A stretch of 7,532 bases of DNA from Candidatus Solibacter sp. (GCA_017883345.1 JADGNT010000225.1:1-7532); one strand, 5' to 3'; counted from the first letter of the stretch, positions 1-6,666 are shown. Made by a program: numbers and translations. The notes: generated from the letters alone by a model not told the origin.

Positions 1-1
1 G

Positions 2-256
2 AGATGCGGCGCCGGCCTGTACCTGATCCTCGACCAACGGGGCGCCGACATGGCCGACCTGCCCGGCGGCGCCAGCGGGTTGCTGGTGCTCGACTACCGG
101 GGCAAGGACGCCGACTGGCTGGTGACCCGCACCGCCCCCGGGGTGGTCTCGCTGGTCGCCGGACTGCGCGGCCGCGAGCGGCAGGCCGCCGAGGAACTGG
201 CCAGTGGAAGACCCGCGTGGAGGAGCCCAAGCCGCTCGACGCGTCGCGGGCGGCAA
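2..256 (+). pseudogene. 3' remnant of an unrecognised high-GC coding region, cut by the left edge
   Basis: I do not recognise this protein. Reading from base 2, the frame gives a plausible sequence (GLYLILDQRGADMADLPGG, then LLVLDYRGKDADWLV and VVSLVAGLRGRERQAAEELASG) in which nearly every codon ends in G or C, a strong coding signature. Near base 207 that frame loses this quality, while frame 1 takes over with KTRVEEPKPLDASR in equally GC3-rich codons up to about base 256. This looks like a +1 frameshift within one former gene. Frame 2 stays open to a stop at 344-346, but the extra stretch is Arg/Pro/Ser-rich and looks non-coding. Bases 257-501 hold no gene that I can support. The fragment lies directly upstream of another broken gene. 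The product is unknown; a short intact 3' end is the alternative. Confidence 0.35.
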
Positions 257-501
257 TCAGACCGGCTGCGCGCCATGGTGAGCCTGCCCAAGTGTTCTCC
301 GCCAGTGCCGCGGCCCCCGACAGGCGACCGCGGATGGATGGCGTGATCTTCGGGAGTCGGGTCCGCGGTGTCCGGGGCCAGTCTACGATAAGCCGGTTTC
401 ACGGCCAGTGGCGCGGTCTTCGAGTGGTCCGCCACTCGTTCCCAGAGCACTCGGGGCTCCATTTGGTCCGAAAGTGATACCATGCCACAAAGCCTTGCAC
501 C

Positions 502-1079
502 ATGAGCCCACAGTCCTCCATCGCGCACTACAAGATCACGTCGAAGCTCGGCGAGGGCGGGATGGGGGCGGTGTATCGTGCCACCGACACCAAGCTGAAT
601 CGCGACGTCGCGATCAAGGTACTGCTACTGGCCTTCGCGGAGGACGCCGCTCGGATGGCGCGCTTCGAGCGCGAAGCGCAGGTGCTGGCCAGCCTCAACC
701 ACCCCAACATCGCCGCCATCTACGGCATCGAGCAGAACGCCATCGTCATGGAACTGGTGGAAGGCGCCGACCGTGCCGGACCCGTCCCAATCGATACCGC
801 CATCGAGTACGCCCGCCAGATTGCCGCCGCGTCGCCTACGGCAGCGTGAGCGCGGGTACGGGCGGTGACCTTTGGACTCTCCCGCTGGATTTGACCGACC
901 CCGACCATCCCCGCCCCGGCAAACCCGAAGTCTTTCTCAATACCCCGCGCATCGAACGGAATCCCGCGTTCTCTCCCGATGGCCGCTGGCTTGCCTACCG
1001 TTCCGACGAGTCCGGCCGCTTCGAGCTCTACGTTCGAGTGGACCGGGGTGGTAACCACTCCTTCGTCAAGGAAGAGTAA
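502..1079 (+). pseudogene. Broken Ser/Thr protein kinase-PD40 propeller gene, middle deleted
   Basis: The first part is the N-lobe of a Hanks-type (PknB-like) kinase. It has the glycine loop GEGGMG (residues 17-22), the ATP lysine in VAIK (K39), the helix-C glutamate (about E58), LNHPNI and the hinge region IVMELVEG. The kinase frame then ends at a stop (847-849) just after YARQIAA, so the HRD catalytic loop, DFG, activation segment and any membrane helix are absent. From about base 831 another frame carries the C-terminal partner: GGDLWTLPLDL, then NPAFSPDGRWLAYRSDESG and FELYVR, which is a TolB/WD40-like PD40 propeller blade. Intact relatives are usually about 800-900 residues, and here only about 110 plus 75 remain. 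The simplest reading is an internal deletion that joined the two ends out of frame near 825-832. After FELYVR the propeller similarity also stops, so the 3' end is damaged too. No convincing Shine-Dalgarno precedes the ATG. Not expected to make an active kinase. Confidence 0.8.
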
Positions 1080-1162
1080 TTGGCCAGAGATCCGCCGCTG
1101 GCCCCACGGCGCCGAGTTTCGCATGCCCATGACTCACCAAACGGCTCCGGCGCCTGCGCAAG

Positions 1163-1588
1163 TCAGACGATCTCCCAGGGCTCGATACCCCCGGCAACTA
1201 CCCGCAGCATGGGATGAGGTAGGAGTCTCGTCGTGCTGAGCGTGCGGAACCTCGCCCGATCACGGACCCGCAGTTTCCTGCTCAGGTGCTCGCGCTCGAA
1301 TTCCATCTGACCCTGGGTGACGGGAATTGAAACCGCACGCTTCCTCATCGCGATCTTTGAAGCGTCAAAGTTGTAGCCTCTCGCAATGGCCTCGTCGACA
1401 ACAGCCCATAGATATGTACTGATTGCTGCAACGGGATTCTTGCTTGCTCGAAAACGATTGAGTTGTGGATGAAACCGGTAACCGTTCGTTTGCCCGAGGA
1501 GCACCTTCTGGGCGAGCAGACCTTCCCGCCATAGGGCAACGAGTCCCACTCGGTCGAGCCCTGACGGATGTAAGGACCAGAGTCTCAT
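1163..1588 (-). CDS. Pyrimidine dimer DNA glycosylase (T4 endonuclease V / Pyr_excise family)
   Basis: 141 residues, the usual size for this family. Known members cut the N-glycosidic bond at cyclobutane pyrimidine dimers and then nick the abasic site, starting base-excision repair of UV damage. The match rests on the N-terminus MRLWSLHP, LVALWREGLLAQKVLLG, GYRFHPQLNRF, RGYNFDASKI, VTQGQMEFEREHL and the C-terminal PHPMLRVVAGGIEPWE. E22 in WREG is placed to be the counterpart of T4 Glu23. Residue 2 is Arg, whereas T4 endonuclease V uses the amino group of Thr2 as nucleophile. I chose the ATG at 1588 because family similarity begins exactly there; an ATG at 1795 would add 69 unrelated residues that overlap hemH. 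Only 61 bases separate it from hemH upstream, so co-transcription is plausible. The Shine-Dalgarno is poor, and no clear terminator is seen downstream. Confidence 0.88.
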   Translation of the reverse strand: MRLWSLHPSGLDRVGLVALWREGLLAQKVLLGQTNGYRFHPQLNRFRASKNPVAAISTYLWAVVDEAIARGYNFDASKIAMRKRAVSIPVTQGQMEFEREHLSRKLRVRDRARFRTLSTTRLLPHPMLRVVAGGIEPWEIV

Positions 1589-1649
1589 AACAGTGACAGA
1601 GCCTATCAAAACTCGGGTTGCTTCCGTTTCGAGTACTGTCCACGCTGCT

Positions 1650-2741
1650 TCATCGTGGGCCGTAGGCCGTGGATTCTTTGAGTTTTGCCTCGCCTCGTTC
1701 ATTCCCGGAGGCCAGGCCGGTCTCAATGGAATAAGACTTTGGCCGGCTAGGATTCTGACAACAATCGGCTCCACAAAAGTCGCTTCCCGGACCATTGGCT
1801 CCTAGCGCGCGCCGTTCTCCGTACGCTGTCCGCTCCAGAATCAGCTCGCGGATCATAGCGACGAACCCTGGATGTACGCCCACCGTAGGGGCTCGGCACA
1901 GGTTTATGCCGAGTTCCCGGCACAATTCGGCAACTTCCGTATCCAGGTCGTACACAACCTCCATGTGGTCCGACAAAAACCCGATCGGCGCTACCACAAG
2001 ATCTGTGCATCCCTCCGAGTGGAGTTGCCGGACGTAGTCGCATATGTCGGGCTCAAGCCAGGGCTGTGTGGAAGGGCCGCTGCGGCTCTGATAGACGAGG
2101 GACCCGGCCGGCCGCCCCAACATCTGACACACCAACTGGCAGGACTCCTCAAGTTGCGCTACGTAAGGGCTCGCTATCGCCATCGAGAGCGGAATGCTAT
2201 GGGCCGTGAATGCGATGAGGGCGGCATCGCGCCGCTCCACTGGAAGTTGCTCCAACGCCTGCCGAACCCGGTCGGCCGCCGCCTCGACGAAGCCGGGATG
2301 GTTATGAAAGGTCCGGAGTTTGTGAATTTCGGGAGCGCCCGGCCCGGCCTCCGCCTGCGCCCGCTCGATGTCCTCCCGATAGTGGCGGCAGCCTGAATAG
2401 GATCCGAAGGCCGACGTGGCAAAGGCCAAGGTTCTGCGAATACCGTCCGCGCGCATCTGGCGCACCGTATCGGCCAGCAGCGGATGCCAGTTCCGATTTC
2501 CCCAATAGATGGGCATGGATAGACCGTGGGCTTTGAGTTCGCGGTCGAGGGCGGCAATCAAGGCTCCATTTTGATCATTGATGGGGCTCTTGCCGCCAAA
2601 ATGGTAATAGTGTTCGGCCACCTGAAGCATTCGCTCGCGCGGCACGTTCTTGCCGCGCAGCACATTCTCCAGGAATGGGATCACATCTTCCCGCCCTTCT
2701 GGCCCTCCGAATGAGACGATCAATATTGCGTCGTATGTCAT
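1650..2741 (-). CDS. hemH: Ferrochelatase (protoporphyrin or coproporphyrin type)
   Basis: 363 residues. The enzyme inserts Fe2+ into a porphyrin at the end of haem synthesis, in the cytosol or at the membrane face. Family landmarks in order: ILIVSFGGPEG (6-16), HYYHFGGKSPIN (44-55), YWGNRNWHP (79-87), FATSAFGSYSGCRHY (107-121), FTAHSIP with catalytic His181, QSRSGPSTQPWLEPD (218-232) and FLSDHMEVVYDLD with catalytic Glu261. Both catalytic residues are at normal positions. The C-terminus carries C323-x3-C327-C328 followed by a 35-residue hydrophilic tail. Cysteine clusters here occur in some [2Fe-2S] ferrochelatases, but whether this one binds a cluster cannot be told from sequence. Whether it acts on protoporphyrin IX or coproporphyrin III is also open. 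Its ATG overlaps the stop of the upstream membrane gene in an ATGA, which implies translational coupling. Confidence 0.95.
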   Translation of the reverse strand: MTYDAILIVSFGGPEGREDVIPFLENVLRGKNVPRERMLQVAEHYYHFGGKSPINDQNGALIAALDRELKAHGLSMPIYWGNRNWHPLLADTVRQMRADGIRRTLAFATSAFGSYSGCRHYREDIERAQAEAGPGAPEIHKLRTFHNHPGFVEAAADRVRQALEQLPVERRDAALIAFTAHSIPLSMAIASPYVAQLEESCQLVCQMLGRPAGSLVYQSRSGPSTQPWLEPDICDYVRQLHSEGCTDLVVAPIGFLSDHMEVVYDLDTEVAELCRELGINLCRAPTVGVHPGFVAMIRELILERTAYGERRALGANGPGSDFCGADCCQNPSRPKSYSIETGLASGNERGEAKLKESTAYGPR

Positions 2742-3166
2742 TTGCTTAGTGCCTCCCGCCTGGGCCCGAAACGGCCGGCAACCGCGGCCACAGAGACAAC
2801 CCCAACATCAATAATGAGAGCGGCAGCAAGATATAGTTCGCAATTGCACCAGTCGGCCGACGGGCGAACACCACTGGGCTTCAAGTGCCCAACCAGCATG
2901 CGCAAAAACGTTTCGACAAAAAGCAGCGAATACATCGCCGGGACCAAGGACCGGTACCGGAGGGCGACCGCCAACTGGATGAACGCGTAGATCAACTGCA
3001 CGCTCCCCCATAACACAAAGCCGAATACGATGCCGCGCGCGCCGGCCACGGAAAGGTCCATGCCCGCGATGCTGCCCGCCCCGCCATCGGGCGCGAACAC
3101 GTGTATGCAGCTTCGCACGGTGCTGATGACGGCCAGGCATGCGAACACATAGATTGGGAGCTTCAT
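2738..3166 (-). CDS. Small four-helix membrane protein of unknown function, coupled to hemH
   Basis: 142 residues from the ATG at 3166. I cannot name the family. Hydrophobic segments at about residues 3-20, 43-66, 72-95 and 110-130 predict four membrane helices. Distinctive pieces are HVFAPDGGAGSIAG in the first loop, VLWGSVQLIYAF, YRSLVPAMYSLLFVETFLRM and GHLKP, then a polar loop with the pair CNC at residues 107-109. An in-frame ATG at 3223 would add 19 residues; it is preceded by a good AAGGAGG, but 13 bases away, which is long, and the natural hydrophobic start MKLPIYVFACL favours 3166. The stop overlaps the hemH ATG by four bases (ATGA), so the two proteins are probably made in step. That suggests a role near haem synthesis or its membrane substrates, but this is inference from position only. 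Confidence 0.75.
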   Translation of the reverse strand: MKLPIYVFACLAVISTVRSCIHVFAPDGGAGSIAGMDLSVAGARGIVFGFVLWGSVQLIYAFIQLAVALRYRSLVPAMYSLLFVETFLRMLVGHLKPSGVRPSADWCNCELYLAAALIIDVGVVSVAAVAGRFGPRREALSK

Positions 3167-3288
3167 GCCGCAGATCGTGTTGTCGGCTTGGACAGGCAAC
3201 AAAGTCAAAAAGACAATCTTCATCGAAGGGTTCGTGCCTCCTTCATTGGCATACGGGGCAAATCTAACATACGTCCCGATGTGGTTGC

Positions 3289-3741
3289 TCAGCCGAGAAG
3301 CGCCCTCGCGCGCTGTTCACGGTAGTCGAATATGTCTGAGAGGTCGTGAGCGACCTGCAACCAATGGACTAGCCGGCCCAGCGGTCCGAACGGAAGAGCG
3401 TAATCCACGATGTCCACCATGCGCGTGCCACCCGCGACTTCGGAAAAGCGATGGGTGTGGCGCCAAAGCTTGTACGGCCCCTGTACCTGCACATCTACAA
3501 ATTCGCATGGCGGATCCCAGCGCTCGATCTCTGTCAACCACTTGACCGGAATCCCTCGCACGCGCAATTGGTAAGCGATGGTCGCCCCCCGCAGCATTTC
3601 AATCGGTGGAGGCGTCAGCATGCGAAAGCGCAGCCATGGTGGCGTGATTTTTTCCAGATTCTCGGCCTGGCTGAAAAAATCGAACACCGCGGATATGGGC
3701 TGATCGATCAGCGATTCGCGTTGAAGGATGTAATATGCCAT
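3289..3741 (-). CDS. SRPBCC (START/Bet v1-like) ligand-binding protein
   Basis: 150 residues, no signal peptide, predicted cytosolic. The helix-grip fold family binds hydrophobic ligands in a deep cavity; some members are cyclases or lipid carriers. Sequence marks are SLIDQPISAVFDFFSQAENL (10-29), the ITPPWLRFRMLTPPP segment (32-46), GPYKLWRHTHRF (88-99), GGTRMVDIVDYALPFGPLG (104-122) and the C-terminal helix with DIFDYRE (136-142). These fit the cell-division-inhibitor/cyclase-like SRPBCC group that is often found beside SDR epimerase-like proteins, as here. The gene starts 12 bases after the ATP10-like gene, and a G-rich stretch about 6 bases before the ATG can serve as ribosome binding site. 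The ligand is unknown. Downstream, 122 bases separate it from the next minus-strand gene, with no clear terminator. Confidence 0.85.
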   Translation of the reverse strand: MAYYILQRESLIDQPISAVFDFFSQAENLEKITPPWLRFRMLTPPPIEMLRGATIAYQLRVRGIPVKWLTEIERWDPPCEFVDVQVQGPYKLWRHTHRFSEVAGGTRMVDIVDYALPFGPLGRLVHWLQVAHDLSDIFDYREQRARALLG

Positions 3742-3753
3742 GATGCGCCCCGG

Positions 3754-4287
3754 TTACTCCCCGCCTAGAAACTCCGACACATGGGAAGAGAGCGCCGCGT
3801 AAGCTCGATCGTCGAATCCTCCCGCATGGCGCCAGGCGACTTTGCCCGTGCCATCGAGCAGAATCAGATAAGCCGCATTGGGGTCGGCATAGTGCACGCG
3901 CTGTTTCCAAAGTTCCGTCGCTCGATAGACGGTGATCACATGCTCGTATTCTCCTCTGGCAGTGCCGCGGCGCATACCTCTGTCGATAAACCATTTTGCG
4001 AGCCGGGCCAGGCCGCCGATCATGGGTACCTCGTAAAACGTCACGCGCCGGTCTGAGCCAAACTCCTCGCGGAACCTCTCCGCCCAAGCTTCCACAGCAA
4101 AACGGGATTCGTATGTGAAACCTAGCAGAAGCAGCGCGACGCTACCCCCGGCGGCCTTAGGAAGAACAACTTCGTGGCCCGCCAGAGATCTGCCGCTAAG
4201 CGATGGCAGACGCTCGCCATGCAAGATCTCGGCCGCCGGCACCGCCGCCAAGGCGGCCACCGCCAGAAGCCCGGAGAGCCACGCCAT
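3754..4287 (-). CDS. Secreted thioredoxin-fold protein resembling ATP10, lacking redox cysteines
   Basis: 177 residues from ATG 4287; a GTG at 4290 would add one. The N-terminus (MAWLSGLLAVAALAAVPAA) looks like a cleavable signal peptide, which suggests an envelope location. The mature part reads as a TlpA/ATP10-type fold: LSGRSLAGHEVVLP (31-44), the strand-loop VALLLLGFTYESRFAVEAW (51-69, GTG numbering), a VTFYEVPMIGG strand, HVITVYR, then AAYLILLDGTGKVAWRHAGGF. Where thioredoxins carry CxxC this protein has TYES, and it contains no cysteine at all, so disulfide exchange is excluded. Mitochondrial ATP10, an F0 assembly factor, has a similar non-redox design, but equivalence of function is not shown. 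The preceding SDR stop overlaps the start as TGATG, and AAGGTG lies 8 bases before the ATG, so translation is likely coupled. Confidence 0.72.
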   Translation of the reverse strand: MAWLSGLLAVAALAAVPAAEILHGERLPSLSGRSLAGHEVVLPKAAGGSVALLLLGFTYESRFAVEAWAERFREEFGSDRRVTFYEVPMIGGLARLAKWFIDRGMRRGTARGEYEHVITVYRATELWKQRVHYADPNAAYLILLDGTGKVAWRHAGGFDDRAYAALSSHVSEFLGGE

Positions 4288-5753
4288 CACACGGTCACCT
4301 TCTTTGTCGGGGCAACCGTTCCTTTGAGCGGGTGGGCCGGATTCAACGCCGCTTTGGCAATACGCCGCAGCATCCCGCGAAACATCACTTCATGAATGGG
4401 CCAGAGCAAATACCAATACAGCAATCCAGCCAGACCACGCGGCTCGAAATATGCGATCTGGCGGATGACCGTGGATTCGCCTTGCGGTTCTGCGCAGAAT
4501 TCGAGCCATGCCCGCCCCGGGGTTCTCATCTCCGCCAAAAGCCGCAACCGGAGCCCTGGCTGGTAACTCTGCACGCGCCAGAAATCCAGAGTGCTGCCCG
4601 GCAGCGGAATTTCTGGATCGGGCCGCCCGCGCCGCATACCCACCCCGCCAGTCATCAAATCCAGCAGCCCCCGGATTCTCCACAGCAAGTTGCCAAAATA
4701 CCAGCCCGTCCGGCCTCCAATCCGGCGAACCGGAGCAAACGCCTCATCGGCAGGGAGCGGTACCCTCGTTGCTTGTTCGTTGCTCAGAACACCGGGGCCG
4801 GGTTCGGAGGCGGCTATCCATGCTCCCGGGCGTCTGGCATCGGACCAACGGGTTTCGGCCGACCATCGATCTTCGTTTGCCAGAGCCCGCTCGATCGCGC
4901 GCGTAAGGCCCGCGGGCCGGACTCGAAAAATGCCGCTGGCCTCGGCGTTGCGCACGACACTCGGAGTGCGAACGCTTTCAATCAGGCAGCGGCCGATCGA
5001 CGCGTAGATCGGTGTGATGAGCGTCAGCCAGCGACTCGACAGCGTCGGGCTGAGGAAGGGAACCGCGAAAAACCAGCGGCGCAATTTCCTCTGGCGAGCA
5101 TATTCCCTCATGATCCCGAGGTAAGAGGTAACGTCGGTCCCGCCGATTTCCACGATCAGGCCATCCCCTGCCTGAACTTCGATCGCCAAAGCCAGGTACT
5201 CGATCACGTCTTCGATCGCGATCGGCTGGGCGGCCGTATGCACCCAGCGTGGTGTGATCATCACCGGGAGGCGCTCCACCAAGGCTCGGATCAGTTCAAA
5301 GGAAGCGCTGCCCGAGCCGATCACGATGGAGGCTTGCAATTCGATCACCGGAATGCCGCTCGAACGCAGAATCTTACCCGTCTCGGCCCGGCTCCGCATA
5401 TGAGGGGACAGCGAGTTTCCGCTCGCGAGCCCACCGAGATAGATGATGCGGCGCACACCCGCTTCGCGCGCCGCCCGTGCGAAATTCGTGGCCGCTTCTG
5501 TTTCCCGGTCCTCGAACTCGGCGCCCGCTAGCATCGAGTGAACCAGGTAAAAAGCCGTCTCTACGCCCAGGAATGCCGAACCCAGAGACGCCGGCTGGAG
5601 CAGATCTCCCTGCACGATTTCCGTGCCGGGAGCCACGCGCCCACGCAGCACCTCCGGGTTTCGGCACAGGCACCTGACGGCCAAGGCCTGCCGTTCCAGC
5701 CGCCGTAATAGGCGGCCTCCTACGTATCCAGTTGCTCCGGTCAACAAAACCAT
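4287..5753 (-). CDS. NAD(P)-binding SDR (NmrA-like) with C-terminal DUF2867 domain
   Basis: 488 residues, the normal size for this two-domain family. The N-terminal atypical short-chain dehydrogenase begins at once with the dinucleotide-binding TGATGYVGGRLL (5-16), followed by a QGDLLQPASL segment, FYLVHSM (68-74), RRIIYLGGLA (101-110) and ELQASIVIGSGSASFELIR. The canonical YxxxK is not evident at the usual place, as in other NmrA-like members, so it may sense or bind NAD(P)H rather than catalyse. From about residue 345 the DUF2867 region starts: GGRTGWYFGNLLWRIRGLLD, then GVGMRRGRPDPEIPLPGSTLDFWRVQ, RAWLEF and ending in LYWYLLWPIHEVMFRGMLRRI, a hydrophobic amphipathic stretch. The reaction and substrate are unknown. 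It starts 10 bases after the FAS1 stop with a weak Shine-Dalgarno and overlaps the ATP10-like gene, placing it in the middle of the operon. Confidence 0.92.
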   Translation of the reverse strand: MVLLTGATGYVGGRLLRRLERQALAVRCLCRNPEVLRGRVAPGTEIVQGDLLQPASLGSAFLGVETAFYLVHSMLAGAEFEDRETEAATNFARAAREAGVRRIIYLGGLASGNSLSPHMRSRAETGKILRSSGIPVIELQASIVIGSGSASFELIRALVERLPVMITPRWVHTAAQPIAIEDVIEYLALAIEVQAGDGLIVEIGGTDVTSYLGIMREYARQRKLRRWFFAVPFLSPTLSSRWLTLITPIYASIGRCLIESVRTPSVVRNAEASGIFRVRPAGLTRAIERALANEDRWSAETRWSDARRPGAWIAASEPGPGVLSNEQATRVPLPADEAFAPVRRIGGRTGWYFGNLLWRIRGLLDLMTGGVGMRRGRPDPEIPLPGSTLDFWRVQSYQPGLRLRLLAEMRTPGRAWLEFCAEPQGESTVIRQIAYFEPRGLAGLLYWYLLWPIHEVMFRGMLRRIAKAALNPAHPLKGTVAPTKKVTV

Positions 5754-5763
5754 GGAATCATCG

Positions 5764-6237
5764 CTATTCCGGAAGGAGCACCGTGTCGATAACGTGAATC
5801 ACGCCGTTGCTTGCGACGATATCCGTCTTGATCACATGCGCATTGTTAACCATTACGCCGCTGCCTGCTGTCTTGATGGTAAGGCTCCCGCCTGCGACGG
5901 TCTCGGCGGAACGAAGCTTCACCACATCGTTCGCCGTCACGTGCCCCGCCACCACATGATAGGTGAGAATTTTCTGCAGCTTCTGCTTGTTCTCTGGTTT
6001 GAGTAGGCTTTCCAGCGTTCCCGGTGGCAACTTGGCGAACGCCTCATCGGTCGGGGCGAACACCGTAAACGGCCCCGGACCTTTCAGTGTATCTACGAGT
6101 CCCGCGGCCTTCACCGCGGCCACCAGCGTGTTGAAGTGCCCGGCGACTGCCGTGTCCACGATATCCGCTGCGGCAGCGTTTGAAGCCACAGCCAGCGCGA
6201 GAGCGCCAGCCAGCAACATAGTCATACGATGTATCAT
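5764..6237 (-). CDS. Secreted single-domain fasciclin (FAS1) protein
   Basis: 157 residues. Residues 1-24 are a signal peptide with cleavage predicted after the Ala-rich SNAAAA, so the product should be periplasmic or extracellular. One complete FAS1 domain follows: the H1 box [15 protein letters not shown] (57-71), the central [10 protein letters not shown] (91-100) containing the conserved YH motif, and the H2 box [13 protein letters not shown] (144-156). FAS1 domains mediate adhesion or bind small hydrophobic ligands; the bacterial role is generally unclear. A strong ribosome binding site, GAGGGG at 6244-6249, sits 6 bases before this ATG, which decides the start. The upstream DUF378 gene ends 52 bases away and the SDR gene begins 10 bases downstream, so FAS1 and SDR are almost certainly on one transcript. 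Confidence 0.95.
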   Translation of the reverse strand: MIHRMTMLLAGALALAVASNAAAADIVDTAVAGHFNTLVAAVKAAGLVDTLKGPGPFTVFAPTDEAFAKLPPGTLESLLKPENKQKLQKILTYHVVAGHVTANDVVKLRSAETVAGGSLTIKTAGSGVMVNNAHVIKTDIVASNGVIHVIDTVLLPE

Positions 6238-6282
6238 CTTCTTCCCCTCAACCTTTCTCGATATTGAAATTCCCGCATCTAC

Positions 6283-6300
6283 CCCGGCGTCACGCCCGGG
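6283..6300 (-). other. GC-rich stem-loop across the DUF378 stop codon
   Basis: In the minus-strand RNA, CCCGGGCG and CGCCGGG can pair around a UGA loop that is the DUF378 stop codon, with one bulged base. No U-tract follows, so it is not a standard intrinsic terminator. It could stabilise the upstream message or reduce read-through into the FAS1 gene. Function is inferred only. Confidence 0.35.
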
Positions 6301-6529
6301 CGGCCGCCGCGTCGGAATACCAGCGGCGCTGAATCGACTTCCACGTCAGAGCCTGGTACAACCCGGACAGAGCCACCAAGCTGTAAACCACGCTGCTCAG
6401 CGCGGACGTCTCACCGAACTTCATGCCGAAAACCGTTGCCACCAGGTCCAGGTGAAACACTCCGGCAAGTCCCCAGTTCAGCGCGCCGATGATGACCAGC
6501 GCGGCTGCGATCACGTCAAACGTCTTCAT
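6290..6529 (-). CDS. DUF378 family small membrane protein
   Basis: 79 residues, typical for DUF378. The family signature is clear: an N-terminal helix leading into [22 protein letters not shown] (14-35), a short polar loop, a second helix [20 protein letters not shown] (42-61), then a basic tail. Two membrane helices are predicted. The function of DUF378 is not known. The ATG at 6529 is chosen because a strong GAGGGG ribosome binding site (6537-6542) lies 7 bases upstream and similarity starts there; an extension to 6577 would add 16 charged residues overlapping the predicted promoter leader. It is the first gene of the minus-strand set and is divergent from the XRE-cupin regulator, so that regulator is its likely controller. 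Confidence 0.9.
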   Translation of the reverse strand: MKTFDVIAAALVIIGALNWGLAGVFHLDLVATVFGMKFGETSALSSVVYSLVALSGLYQALTWKSIQRRWYSDAAAARA

Positions 6530-6555
6530 ATCAGTTCCCCTCTTGGTTGATTCGA

Positions 6556-6574
6556 CCGGACCCTTTTGGCCCGG
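6556..6574 (-). promoter_or_regulatory. Hairpin at the predicted 5' end of the minus-strand mRNA
   Basis: Read as minus-strand RNA, CCGGGCC pairs with GGUCCGG around an AAAAG loop, giving seven pairs with one G-U. On the plus strand the same position is an A-C mismatch, so the structure is better formed in the minus transcript. It would lie just after the predicted transcription start of the DUF378 operon and about 26 bases before the DUF378 ATG, where such hairpins can protect mRNA from 5' decay. Confidence 0.35.
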
Positions 6575-6583
6575 CACTATTTG

Positions 6584-6612
6584 ATCTTAAGGAACATTTG
6601 TTTTACCGTAAA
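6584..6612 (-). promoter_or_regulatory. Candidate sigma-70 promoter for the DUF378-FAS1-SDR operon
   Basis: On the minus strand TTTACG (6607-6612) and TAAGAT (6584-6589) are separated by exactly 17 bases and each matches 4 of 6 consensus bases. Transcription would start near 6577, leaving a leader of about 48 bases with a good ribosome binding site. The -35 element lies inside the TTTAC-C-GTAAA palindrome, an arrangement suited to repression. Confidence 0.4.
6602..6612. promoter_or_regulatory. Palindrome TTTAC-C-GTAAA, possible operator
   Basis: A perfect 5+1+5 inverted repeat in the divergent intergenic region, coincident with the candidate minus-strand -35 element. Its size and place suit an XRE-type dimer, most simply the adjacent regulator. 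Binding is inferred. Confidence 0.35.
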
Positions 6613-6630
6613 GAACAATGGAAAGGTGGC

Positions 6631-6645
6631 TTTCCTGAGAGGAAA
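6631..6645. promoter_or_regulatory. Palindrome TTTCCT-gag-AGGAAA, possible operator
   Basis: A perfect 6+3+6 inverted repeat, 43 bases before the XRE-cupin start codon and in the region expected to hold that gene's own promoter. It may be an autoregulatory site. Its sequence differs from the other two palindromes, so not all three need bind the same protein. Confidence 0.35.
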
Positions 6646-6650
6646 AGAAT

Positions 6651-6666
6651 CGGCCGGAACCGGCCG
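6651..6666. promoter_or_regulatory. Palindrome CGGCCGG-AA-CCGGCCG, operator or mRNA hairpin
   Basis: Perfect 7-base arms around AA, ending 22 bases before the XRE-cupin ATG and just upstream of its probable AGAGGA ribosome binding site. As DNA it could be an operator; as RNA the stem could limit access to the ribosome binding site, although a two-base loop is tight and the innermost pairs would open. Confidence 0.4.

Noticed and set aside
482..505. Seven-codon leader frame overlapping the kinase ATG
   Set aside because: ATG to TGA ends in an ATGA overlap with 502, but it has no ribosome binding site, no clear promoter, and lies before a dead gene.
94..528. Minus-strand open frame over the left-edge fragment
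   Set aside because: No recognisable motifs; Arg/Ser/Pro-rich composition and poor codon bias compared with the plus-strand frames.
1589..1795. Long form of the dimer glycosylase starting at 1795
   Set aside because: The added 69 residues overlap the hemH 3' end, have no family similarity, and the canonical MRLWSLHP start is at 1588.
4203..5531. 442-codon open frame on the plus strand
   Set aside because: It is antisense to the SDR-DUF2867 gene. Its Pro/Arg/Ala/Gln-rich composition is what the complement of GC-rich coding DNA gives, and it has no recognisable domain.
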